A stretch of 64,000 nucleotides of DNA from Sphingobacterium multivorum (lineage in GTDB: Bacteria > Bacteroidota > Bacteroidia > Sphingobacteriales > Sphingobacteriaceae). The notes beneath the pieces were generated by a model. It made no database searches. It was given only the letters and a program-made list of their open reading frames with translations, and was not told the DNA's origin. Positions within the stretch are counted from its first letter, which is position 1, and the number at the start of each line of letters is the position of its first letter. Positions 9,167 through 17,493 of this stretch are shown piece after piece. The stretch covers positions 2,976,001-3,040,000 of the forward strand of contig NZ_CP154261.1 of the NCBI RefSeq assembly GCF_039511225.1, written 5' to 3'. The position numbers and the translations under genes were made by a program.

Positions 9167-9183
9167 ATTGAACAGTGTTTAAA
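9167..9183. promoter_or_regulatory. Internal TetR operator copy before tolC
   Basis: ATTGAACAGTGTTTAAA matches the 7676 palindrome except in the last arm. It sits in the 45-base gap between the TetR stop and the TolC start codon, ten bases before the ATG. No promoter is evident here, so it may act as a roadblock or mark a weak internal promoter. Confidence 0.6.
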
Positions 9184-9192
9184 TTTATTACA

Positions 9193-10554
9193 ATGATTAG
9201 TAAATATATAAAAATTCTATTTTGGTGTTATTTTCCATACATCATTTTAACAACGCAGATCGCGAAAGCGCAAAGCCGGCTGGAAGATTATATCCACCAG
9301 GCTATCGAATCCAACCAGAGCATACATCAACAAAATTTTATGCTGGAGAAAAACATTTATGCACTTGGAGAAGCAAAGAGCATGTTTTTGCCAAACGTGA
9401 GCTTTTTAACCACCTACACCAAAGCTGATGGCGGTCGTACCATAGATATTCCAGTGGGCGATATGCTGAATAATGTCTATTCCACCCTCAATCAGCTTAC
9501 AGGAACCGGTGCATTCCCCCAGCTTCAAAACCGTAGTGAACAGCTCAATCCCGATAATTTCTATGACGCCAAATTTCGGGTCACCCAGCCTATTCTGAAT
9601 GCAGAGTTAAACTATAACAGAAAGATTAAATCAAAACAAGTCGATCTCCAAAAGACAGAGGTACAACTCTACAAGCGTGAACTTGTAAAGGAAATCAAAA
9701 CAGCTTATTATAATTACTTAAAAGCAGCAAATGCTGAAAAAATCTATCAGTCTTATCGGAGCCTGGTACTCGAAGGAGAACGCGTCAATAAAAAGCTTTT
9801 TGAGAACGGCAAAATCAACCGGACCGCGGTAGTCAGAAGTAAAAATGAAGTTTCTAAAATTGATGCTTCTATTACTACAGCAAAAAAAACGAAGGAATCG
9901 GCACAGTTTTATTTTAATTTCCTACTGAACCGTCCATTATCAGATAGCATTGCCGTTGACGACATAACGACTTTACCCGAGGAGGATCTTTCGCTGGCGG
10001 ATAATGTTGATCGTCGTGAAGAACTCTCCAAACTCAAAATTGCAAAAGGTATCAATGAAGATCTTACGGGTCTTGCAAAATCATATTTAATCCCAAAAAT
10101 CGGGGCCAGTTTGGACATGGGTTCGCAAGCTTTTGACTGGAAATTCAATAAGCAAAGCCGTTATTATTTATTTGGGGTCTCTCTGGAATGGAACCTCTTT
10201 TCCTTTGGCAGAAATAGCAACCGCATCAAGCAGACAGTCGCAGAACAGCATGCCATCGAGTCCCAGACCGGATATGTCGAACAGCAATTACTTACCGAAC
10301 TCAGGGTCCGTCAGGCCAATATGCAAAGCGCCATCGCACAATATCACGCTGCGCAGAGCCAATTAAATACCAGCCAGACCTATTATAAGGATATCGCATT
10401 GATGTACAAAGAAGGAATGGTAATCTACATTGAATTGCTGGATGCCCAGAATCAATGGGTGGATTCCCAGCTTCAGGCCAACATTGCGCTATTTGATACA
10501 TGGATATCCTATTCGGCCATTGAACGGGCCACAGCTAGTTTTAACCTTCAATAA
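9193..10554 (+). CDS. TolC family outer-membrane efflux protein
   Basis: I use the ATG at 9193 (453 residues). The longer form from GTG at 9175 begins inside the operator. A signal peptide ends at about residue 27 (AKAQ). The body is long amphipathic helix, with SLEWNLFSFGRNSNRI as the conserved beta-strand/loop of the family and a second half-repeat near the N-terminus. TolC proteins trimerise into an outer-membrane channel plus a periplasmic tunnel. The partner adaptor and pump follow directly, with 6-base and 11-base gaps. Confidence 0.93.
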   Translation: MISKYIKILFWCYFPYIILTTQIAKAQSRLEDYIHQAIESNQSIHQQNFMLEKNIYALGEAKSMFLPNVSFLTTYTKADGGRTIDIPVGDMLNNVYSTLNQLTGTGAFPQLQNRSEQLNPDNFYDAKFRVTQPILNAELNYNRKIKSKQVDLQKTEVQLYKRELVKEIKTAYYNYLKAANAEKIYQSYRSLVLEGERVNKKLFENGKINRTAVVRSKNEVSKIDASITTAKKTKESAQFYFNFLLNRPLSDSIAVDDITTLPEEDLSLADNVDRREELSKLKIAKGINEDLTGLAKSYLIPKIGASLDMGSQAFDWKFNKQSRYYLFGVSLEWNLFSFGRNSNRIKQTVAEQHAIESQTGYVEQQLLTELRVRQANMQSAIAQYHAAQSQLNTSQTYYKDIALMYKEGMVIYIELLDAQNQWVDSQLQANIALFDTWISYSAIERATASFNLQ

Positions 10555-10560
10555 TAAAAA

Positions 10561-11607
10561 ATGAAAAAGATTCAATTGACATTACTCATAGCCACGTTAT
10601 TTCTGTTCTCGTGCAATGATCAGCCCAAAAACACCAACCCGCTCGGAGAGCCGGACATCATACCAGTTAAAGTTTCCCCTATCTCCTCATTAAATACTTC
10701 CAGCACGGTAAAAGCCACCGGGTCGGTAAGTACTGAGGACCAAGCCAATTATTCCTTTAAGATTGGTGGAGTGATCAGCAGTATTTTGGTGGACGAAGGT
10801 CAGTTTTTCAGAAAGGGACAATTGTTGGCTACACTGAACACCACCGAAATAGCAGCGGGTGTCGCGCAATCAGGGTTAGGGGTGGAAAAAGCACAGCGGG
10901 ATTATACTCGGGCAGTCAACCTCTACAGGGATAGTGTCTTTACCCTGGAACAGTTACAAAATACAAGAACTGCTCTCGAGGTTGCGAAGAAAGCCAAGGA
11001 AGCTGTTGCCTTCAATGAGCGTTATGCTAGAATTTACGCTACATCTGATGGTTTTGTTGCCAGCAAAATTGCTAATGAAGGTGAGGTAGTTGGCGGAGGC
11101 ATGCCGGTTCTGTTAACCAATTCGGTACGAAAGAATGCGAATTATATTTTAAAAGTTGGTGTAACAGATCTTGAATGGGCGACCATAAAAATTGGCCAAA
11201 ACGCAAAAGTTAGCCTTGATGGCTATCCCGATCGTGTTTTCCAGGCAAATGTGCTGCGAAAACTACAATCGGCAGACCAGCAAATCGGTTCCTTTCAGGT
11301 TGAACTGAAACTAAATCTAGAAGGTATCGTCCCTGCTGTTGGTATGTTTGGTAAGGCAGAAATTACGACTGATCAAACTGAGACTTCGTTAGTCATTCCT
11401 TATAATGCAGTTGTCGAGGCAGACGGAAAAAATGCATTTGTATTTACAGCCATTGGTGCCAATAAAGTCAAAAAATTGCCTGTAAACATTACCAAATTCG
11501 AGAATGATAAAGTTTACCTGAGTGACAAACTTGAAGGAATCACTAACATTGTTATTTCCAACAGTGCCTACTTAAACGAAAAGTCTATCATTAAAATTAT
11601 CAAGTAA
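10561..11607 (+). CDS. RND efflux periplasmic adaptor (membrane fusion) lipoprotein
   Basis: A 348-residue HlyD/MFP-type subunit. The N-terminus has a lipobox ending at Cys18 (LFLFSC), so it is probably lipid-anchored. The two halves of the barrel-sandwich domain are visible as the ISSILVDEGQFFRKGQLLATL lipoyl-like segment (about 75-95) and the YARIYATSDGFVASKIANEGE segment. A short alpha-hairpin lies between them and a beta-barrel follows. It bridges the TolC channel and the RND pump encoded on either side. Confidence 0.93.
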   Translation: MKKIQLTLLIATLFLFSCNDQPKNTNPLGEPDIIPVKVSPISSLNTSSTVKATGSVSTEDQANYSFKIGGVISSILVDEGQFFRKGQLLATLNTTEIAAGVAQSGLGVEKAQRDYTRAVNLYRDSVFTLEQLQNTRTALEVAKKAKEAVAFNERYARIYATSDGFVASKIANEGEVVGGGMPVLLTNSVRKNANYILKVGVTDLEWATIKIGQNAKVSLDGYPDRVFQANVLRKLQSADQQIGSFQVELKLNLEGIVPAVGMFGKAEITTDQTETSLVIPYNAVVEADGKNAFVFTAIGANKVKKLPVNITKFENDKVYLSDKLEGITNIVISNSAYLNEKSIIKIIK

Positions 11608-11618
11608 ACCTGCATCCA

Positions 11619-14600
11619 ATGAAAATAACAAATTTCGCAGTAAAGAATTATCAGTTTACCCTGATCATATTCGTTCTTTTTGCAGTTGTAGGGCTATTGA
11701 CCCTGTTCACCATGCCCCGATCTGAAGATCCAACTACGCATGCACCCCAATATGTGATCACGGTCATCTATCCCGGAACTAGTCCCAAGGATATGGAAGA
11801 GCAGGTTGTAAAGCCTATCGAAAATAAAATATATGGATTGGAGAACATTGAGAAAATCCTCACTTCTGTTGAAGATGGAGTGGCCGTTATCCAGCCAAAA
11901 TTCAAATACGGAGTTGATGTAGATAATAAATACCAGGAAATCTCCACGGAGATCAATGCATTAAAAACCAGTGAGCTGCCAAAGGATATCTATCTTATCA
12001 AAACGGAGAAGATCGCTTCTTCAGATGTAAAAATTATTCAGGTAGCGTTGGTTTCCAATACCGCATCTGCTAAAGTATTACGTGACAACGCAGATATACT
12101 CAAAACCAGACTCGAAAAGATAACTGATCTCAAAGAAGTAAAATATTCCGGTATTCCTGAACAGGAAATTCGGATCGATATGCAACTGGACAAACTTGCA
12201 CAACTGAAAATACCCCTTAATCTGGTGATTGGAAGCTTGCAGAGCGAAGCTGCCGATATCCCCGGAGGAAGCGTCAATCTGGACAGTAAGGTTTTCAATG
12301 TCAAAACCAGTGGAAAATTCAAGAATGTAGATGATGTTGCAAATACGGTAATTTACAATGCAAACGGCAAAATTATCTACCTAAAAGATGTTGCACAGGT
12401 TAGCTATAAGGATGGAACGGTTAATCACATTACCCGAATCAACGGACAGCGTTGCATCCTGGTCAATGCAGCGATGAAAGACAATGTTAACATCAGTAAA
12501 GTTGAAGAGGAATATATGCCCGTATTGGACGGGTTCAGCAAAGACCTACCTGCAAACATCAAGATGGTCAAAAACTTTGACCAATCGGAAATGGTCTCCA
12601 AACGTTTGGGACATTTGGGATTTGATTTTGCGCTGGCCATCCTGTTAGTGGTCATCACCCTACTCCCTCTTGGATTTCGGGCCTCGTTAATTGTCATGAT
12701 TTCAATACCACTGTCTCTGGCTCTAGGACTGATAGCGATGAACCTGATGGGCTATTCACTTAATCAGCTCAGCATAGTAGGTTTGGTGGTAGCTCTTGGG
12801 CTATTGGTAGATGACAGTATCGTAGTTGTAGAAAATATAGAACGTTGGTTAAGGGGAGGACATTCTAAAATGGATGCCATTTTAAAAGGAACTAAGCAAA
12901 TCGGTATTGCAGTGGTTGGCTGTACAGCAACATTGGTCATTGCATTTCTTCCTCTTGCATTTTTACCCGATGTCGCAGGAGAGTTCCTTCAAAGCCTTCC
13001 CGTTGCTGTAATAACAAGTGTATTGGCATCTATGTTAGTTGCCTTGACATTGGTTCCGTTTCTTGGAAGCCGAATATTAAAACCTCATACCCACAGCGGA
13101 GGTAACTTTTTCCTTCAAAAGCTACAACAGTTCTTAAGTTTTTCTTACCGCCGGATAATGCCACTTGCATTAAAATGGCCTAAATTTACGGTTAGCATTT
13201 CTATACTTCTAAGTGTTCTGGCTTTTGCTCTTTTTCCAATGGCAGGGTTCAAATTGTTTCCAACATCAGAAAAACCAATGTTCCTCATTAATATCAAATT
13301 GCCATTACAGACAAATATTCCGGAAAGCGACCGCGTGACTAAACTTGTGGAAAAGGAATTGAAAAATCACAAAGAAATTGTCTATTATACCTCTAACGTA
13401 GGAAAAGGTAATCCGCAGATTTACTACAACGTACACCAACAGGACATTAAACCTGATTTTGCGCAAATATTTGTACAGTTGGATGATGAAACTAATCCAA
13501 AAATCAAAAAAGAATTAATCCGTGAACTTAGAAAAAAATTCACTGATTTTCCCTATGCAAGAATTGAGGTTAAAGATTTTGAACAGGGACCACCTATTGA
13601 GGCAAATATTGTCGTCCGAATTTTTGGCGAGAATCAGGACACCTTGCGATCGCTCTCCTTCAAAGCTGAAGAGATCTTGCGTAAACATCCAGGAACATTC
13701 TTTGTTAACAATGAACTGAATGCGTACAAATCGGATATAAAAGTAACGATTAATAAAGAAAAAGCACGCACATTGGGTGTACTGACAAGCGATGTAGACA
13801 AGGTGATCCGAATGGCAGTAGCAGGGCTTAATGTTGGAGATTATATTGACGATAGAGGTGACTCGCGTAATGTTGTTATTACCTTACCTCGGGAAAAATT
13901 TTCAAATCTTGATGCACTAAAAGGACTTTATGTCAACAATATCCAAGGAACTCCTATTCAAGTTGATCAGATTGCAACAATTGGGTTTGAGACCTCTCCC
14001 ACTGCAATCAACCATTTTAACAAATCCCGTTTTGCCAAAGTTACCTCACTTACTAAGGATGGCGTATATGCCAACGATATTCTAAAAGACATTGTTCCAC
14101 AGCTCAATAAGCTGAAAATGCCACCGGGTTATTATTACAAATTGTCAGGCGAGGCTGAGTCAGAGGGTGATGCCTTGGGAGGAAACTTTCTGTCGGTGAT
14201 ATTATTAAGCGGATTTCTTTTTGTGGGAGTACTCCTACTGCAATTTAAAACATTCAAAGGGATCATTATTGTATTATCTATTATACCTTTAGGTATACTT
14301 GGGGGTGTAATTTTCTTGCTGATTACCGGCAACCCGATGTCACTGGTATCCATTATTGGTTTTATAGGGCTTTCCGGTATTCAAGTAAAAAACTCCCTGT
14401 TATTGGTGGATTTCACCAATCAGCTCCGACAAGAAGGTCATAGTATTGATGAAGCGGTAAATATGGCTGGGGAAACAAGATTCTTACCCGTTGTGCTGAC
14501 TTCAATCACGGCGATATGCGGACTACTACCCATTGCGCTAAATCCAAACCCACTTATTGCACCTTTAGCAATCGTACTCATTGGAGGGCTCATCAGTTCA

Positions 14601-14678
14601 ACGATTCTTTCCAGGATTGTTACTCCGGTAATGTATAAATTAATTCCGCCTTCACTAGAAACAGAAGAAAAAATATAA
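11619..14678 (+). CDS. RND family efflux transporter permease (AcrB-type)
   Basis: A 1019-residue inner-membrane pump with the usual pattern of one N-terminal helix, a large periplasmic loop, six helices, and a repeat of the same arrangement. Transmembrane segment 4 carries the proton-relay Asp-Asp pair (GLLVDDSIVVVENIER, about residues 393-408). The periplasmic loops contain the repeated porter motifs. Such pumps export drugs, dyes, lipids or solvents using proton motive force; HAE-type architecture argues against the metal-exporting CusA group. The substrate is unknown. It ends the operon; a perfect hairpin follows. Confidence 0.95.
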   Translation: MKITNFAVKNYQFTLIIFVLFAVVGLLTLFTMPRSEDPTTHAPQYVITVIYPGTSPKDMEEQVVKPIENKIYGLENIEKILTSVEDGVAVIQPKFKYGVDVDNKYQEISTEINALKTSELPKDIYLIKTEKIASSDVKIIQVALVSNTASAKVLRDNADILKTRLEKITDLKEVKYSGIPEQEIRIDMQLDKLAQLKIPLNLVIGSLQSEAADIPGGSVNLDSKVFNVKTSGKFKNVDDVANTVIYNANGKIIYLKDVAQVSYKDGTVNHITRINGQRCILVNAAMKDNVNISKVEEEYMPVLDGFSKDLPANIKMVKNFDQSEMVSKRLGHLGFDFALAILLVVITLLPLGFRASLIVMISIPLSLALGLIAMNLMGYSLNQLSIVGLVVALGLLVDDSIVVVENIERWLRGGHSKMDAILKGTKQIGIAVVGCTATLVIAFLPLAFLPDVAGEFLQSLPVAVITSVLASMLVALTLVPFLGSRILKPHTHSGGNFFLQKLQQFLSFSYRRIMPLALKWPKFTVSISILLSVLAFALFPMAGFKLFPTSEKPMFLINIKLPLQTNIPESDRVTKLVEKELKNHKEIVYYTSNVGKGNPQIYYNVHQQDIKPDFAQIFVQLDDETNPKIKKELIRELRKKFTDFPYARIEVKDFEQGPPIEANIVVRIFGENQDTLRSLSFKAEEILRKHPGTFFVNNELNAYKSDIKVTINKEKARTLGVLTSDVDKVIRMAVAGLNVGDYIDDRGDSRNVVITLPREKFSNLDALKGLYVNNIQGTPIQVDQIATIGFETSPTAINHFNKSRFAKVTSLTKDGVYANDILKDIVPQLNKLKMPPGYYYKLSGEAESEGDALGGNFLSVILLSGFLFVGVLLLQFKTFKGIIIVLSIIPLGILGGVIFLLITGNPMSLVSIIGFIGLSGIQVKNSLLLVDFTNQLRQEGHSIDEAVNMAGETRFLPVVLTSITAICGLLPIALNPNPLIAPLAIVLIGGLISSTILSRIVTPVMYKLIPPSLETEEKI

Positions 14679-14687
14679 TATAAACTT

Positions 14688-14719
14688 GTAAATGGCTACC
14701 TTAAACGGTAGCCATTTAC
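14688..14719 (+). terminator. Hairpin terminator of the efflux operon
   Basis: A perfect 13-bp stem (GTAAATGGCTACC / GGTAGCCATTTAC) with a 6-base loop, starting ten bases after the RND stop. The following T-run is weak, so termination may be inefficient. The rest of the gap to 14930 shows nothing. Confidence 0.7.
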
Positions 14720-14930
14720 GATAGTTGCAATCTCAACTTAAATTATATTTTCACAAAAATGTTTAGTACTAGCCTAATTTTTATCTCTTCATCAGAAATA
14801 TGGCAGTAATCTGAAAAGGACTAAATTACATGCTTGATCCCATTTTGAAAACGATGGTTCGAGTAAATTTAGATATCACCACTTAAGGCTTGAATGAAAT
14901 GATGCATCACACATCGAACTTTTATATACA

Positions 14931-15554
14931 CTAAAGGAAAAAACAAAAATAAAAAACCATAAATGCATATAAACAGATAACAAACATCGCCCTTTTGTAA
15001 TACTCTTGTGCCATAACCAAATGCGAAACTTTCATATTTATTACACCTTCATTACCCTTTATGATTTTGAAAAATGATGAAATAATGTCTCTTTTATAAG
15101 AGTTTTTATCTCCTGAAATATTTATATCATCATTTCCTAAAACATGGTAGGTTCCCCTTTCCAATACTTTTACTGAAAACCACACCGTTCTTAGGGTGTA
15201 AATTGCTAAAACGATGGAAATAAATACTGAAATTTTGATAACTCCAATTGGGATGCCTTTACCCCAAATTAATGTATTTGCACCTATTACAATAGTATTA
15301 GCTACACTTAAAGATCCCATAAATAGGGTTGCTTTAGATTCAGTACCTTTTCGACGATCATCCTCTTCTTGATATATCTTACTTTGCAATTGCAATGCAA
15401 GATCTAGATTTTCATCCTCGATTTTTAAAACAGGATTTTCTTCAGCTGCATCATTTTCTTCAGATAAATTCTGATCAGAAATGTCGCTGTTAACATCCTC
15501 TTCAAGCAGTGGCCAAATAAATTCTCTAAGCCTATGCAGTTTATTGTTCATCAA
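14931..15554 (-). CDS. Membrane protein of ATP-grasp cassette
   Basis: A 207-residue protein that I cannot assign to a named family. An acidic N-terminal region (1-65) leads into a KGTESKATLFMG segment and two adjacent membrane helices (about 75-97 and 103-126). A basic/soluble stretch and a final membrane helix (about 188-207) follow. A Ser-Lys-Ala entry into a paired-helix unit is reminiscent of small membrane effectors in nucleotide-signalling defence systems such as PycTM-like proteins, but this is only a resemblance. Its start overlaps the ATP-grasp gene by 14 bases, so the two are translationally linked. Confidence 0.7.
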   Translation of the reverse strand: MMNNKLHRLREFIWPLLEEDVNSDISDQNLSEENDAAEENPVLKIEDENLDLALQLQSKIYQEEDDRRKGTESKATLFMGSLSVANTIVIGANTLIWGKGIPIGVIKISVFISIVLAIYTLRTVWFSVKVLERGTYHVLGNDDINISGDKNSYKRDIISSFFKIIKGNEGVINMKVSHLVMAQEYYKRAMFVICLYAFMVFYFCFFL

Positions 15555-16518
15555 TTTTATCTTTTAGCAAATTAACTATAGCACCTGAAATATCTAAACC
15601 CAGCAATCTCTCAATCCATGCCCATTGACCATTGGGGTTAATTTCAAGAAATACATAATTACCCATTTCATCTAAAATTAAATCAATTGCACCAAAATTT
15701 AAATTTAGTTCTTTCAGTAGATTAACGCAATTAGCGGAAACATCTACTGGCAAGGTATAAATACTGTGTTTTAGACCATTTTGACTAACCCTCCAATCAA
15801 CTTTTGAGTCGTCAGAATCTTGCGAGTGGATAAAGGCCGCAAAAATCTTATCTCCCACTACAGTCACTCTTATATCCCCTCGCTTTTTTATATGTTTTTG
15901 AAAAAATGTTGGACATCCTCCTACACGCTGAGCATTATTTTTATCGAGGTTAACTTTATTCGTGAAAATAATCGCTTCTTCATTTCCTTCATCAGAAATT
16001 AGTCCTGTTCGAATCGGTTTAATAATACAGTCCTCATCGTTCATTCTATAAAAATTCATCGCTGAATCAGCATTGGTAGTGATCAGGCTGGGCGCGACTC
16101 TAAAACCTATCTTTTTAGCAAGTCGTAGCTGAAATATTTTGTTTTCTGCATTTCTTATATGCTTAACATTATTTAACCAATATGCAGAATTAAGAATTTC
16201 ATAGATACCTTCAAGAGTATAACTAATTTCATTTCGTATAAATTGATTTTCAGACCTACTAAGCTCTGAATTATCGGCCTTTAATTCTGGTCTTCTAAAA
16301 TATACCCCTTTTATGTCCAACAGATCGACTTGAATACCAGTTCTTTTATCAAATATTTTAAAATTATCTTTAAAAAAATCCAATTTTACCTCAACATTAT
16401 CTCCTAACTCTTCTGTATTTAGTCTATAAAATTCTGTTCTTTCCTCTTTTAACCTTTTTACGATAAAGTCCGTTGTTACATCTGTTTTATTGGTTATAAG
16501 GAGTACGCGTATCATCAT
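15541..16518 (-). CDS. ATP-grasp ligase of MvdD/graspetide-maturase type
   Basis: I start at 16518 (MMIRVLL, about 325 residues); the TTG start at 16533 is less likely. The N-terminal VLLITNKTDVTTDFIVKRL fold and FYRLNTEEL strand match the pre-ATP-grasp domain of MvdD-like and grasp-with-SPASM enzymes. The C-terminus has the metal/ATP motif FLEINPNGQWAWIE (Glu292, Asn294), the signature of this group, and CIIKPIRTG for phosphate contact. Family members form ester or amide crosslinks in ribosomal peptides. The gene is embedded between a small upstream protein and a membrane protein, overlapping both. Confidence 0.87.
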   Translation of the reverse strand: MMIRVLLITNKTDVTTDFIVKRLKEERTEFYRLNTEELGDNVEVKLDFFKDNFKIFDKRTGIQVDLLDIKGVYFRRPELKADNSELSRSENQFIRNEISYTLEGIYEILNSAYWLNNVKHIRNAENKIFQLRLAKKIGFRVAPSLITTNADSAMNFYRMNDEDCIIKPIRTGLISDEGNEEAIIFTNKVNLDKNNAQRVGGCPTFFQKHIKKRGDIRVTVVGDKIFAAFIHSQDSDDSKVDWRVSQNGLKHSIYTLPVDVSANCVNLLKELNLNFGAIDLILDEMGNYVFLEINPNGQWAWIERLLGLDISGAIVNLLKDKIDEQ

Positions 16519-16819
16519 TTTCCATTTTAACAAGAGTTTTAGTAGTATACATCACATAATCTAAATGACAATCATCTTTTTCACCACTTACCTTAGTCCT
16601 CGTAATTAAGTCAAAAGACAATGCATTAGTATCACTTTCTGACTTAACTTTTGTGACAGTAGCTAAAGTTACAATAAGATCAGTTGATGCATCGATTAAC
16701 GGAATCTTTGTACCATTAACTTCCAGCATATTGAGAGATTCTAAAGAATCATAGTTGTAATTGGGAGCAAAATCTGGCTCGGAACGAACAATTTTATAGT
16801 CTAATATTAATGGCTTCAT
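16487..16819 (-). CDS. Small protein upstream of ATP-grasp, possible substrate
   Basis: A 110-residue acidic protein beginning MKPLILDYKIVRSEPDF, with a PLIDAST element near residue 40 and a strand TLATVTKVKSESD. The tail is rich in Thr, Lys, Glu and Asp, the residues that graspetide ligases join. Its stop lies 31 bases inside the ATP-grasp gene. It is the first gene of the cassette, where a precursor would be expected, but no classical PFFARFL-type leader is visible. Precursor or regulatory partner both remain possible. Confidence 0.6.
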   Translation of the reverse strand: MKPLILDYKIVRSEPDFAPNYNYDSLESLNMLEVNGTKIPLIDASTDLIVTLATVTKVKSESDTNALSFDLITRTKVSGEKDDCHLDYVMYTTKTLVKMENDDTRTPYNQ

Positions 16820-16987
16820 ATCTGTACATGGTATATCTTGTAAAAATAATAATTATCATTTCAATTTTCATCAGAAAGTAACTTTCTATTTTATTTATCT
16901 ACAATTATTAATTTAAATCGAGGCATTCGACTAAATTATTTCAATTAATGATATATTTGACTTTAAACTTCAAACTACTGATTAAAA

Positions 16988-17416
16988 ATGCCAGATATAG
17001 ACCTAAACTCGCTCAAAATTTTTAAAAGAAATGGCGAAGCGATTTCAACAAATAGAGGTTTCTATTATCAATACTTATCTTTCTTGAAGAAATGGATTAC
17101 TAACTTTATAAATGGAGATGACAGTCCCATTTATACAGAAGTTGACAATGATATCAAAGAGGTTGGAAAGAATCTTGTGTTTACACAATTGAAATGCTAT
17201 AGTTCAGATTTTAGTTTAAATTCAAAAGAGATTAAACATACTCTATTTGACTTTTTTATAACCTACCTTAGGTATAAGCAAAACAACATTACGCCAAAAT
17301 TCTCTTTTCTTACCAATTCTGGAATACAAAAGAGAGAAAAATTGTTGGGAAAATGGCTTAAAAGAGAAGTTTTTGATAATTCTACAGACCTTGAATCATT
17401 AATAAAACAGAATTGA
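16988..17416 (+). CDS. Short Cap4/DUF4297-like nuclease ORF, probably truncated
   Basis: A 142-residue product. GFYYQYLSFLKKWI near residue 24 followed by a PD-(D/E)xK-like core, Glu51, Asp53/Asp55 and Gln67-x-Lys69 (FTQLKC), matches the N-terminal nuclease domain of DUF4297/Cap4-type proteins. Those domains are usually longer and fused to a sensing region. Here the ORF stops early, and another frame stays open for about 25 codons past the stop, so a frameshift or decay is possible. It is the first of the rightward genes of the island. Confidence 0.6.
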   Translation: MPDIDLNSLKIFKRNGEAISTNRGFYYQYLSFLKKWITNFINGDDSPIYTEVDNDIKEVGKNLVFTQLKCYSSDFSLNSKEIKHTLFDFFITYLRYKQNNITPKFSFLTNSGIQKREKLLGKWLKREVFDNSTDLESLIKQN

Positions 17417-17493
17417 GAAAGATATTGAACATTCTTCTTGATAAATTACTGTTTAGTCCTCTGAGATACCCTTAAATATTTAAAAACTAGTAC

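Noticed and set aside
14688..14719. Regulatory RNA at the hairpin after the RND gene
   Set aside because: Perfect simple stem right after the stop codon; a terminator is the simpler reading.
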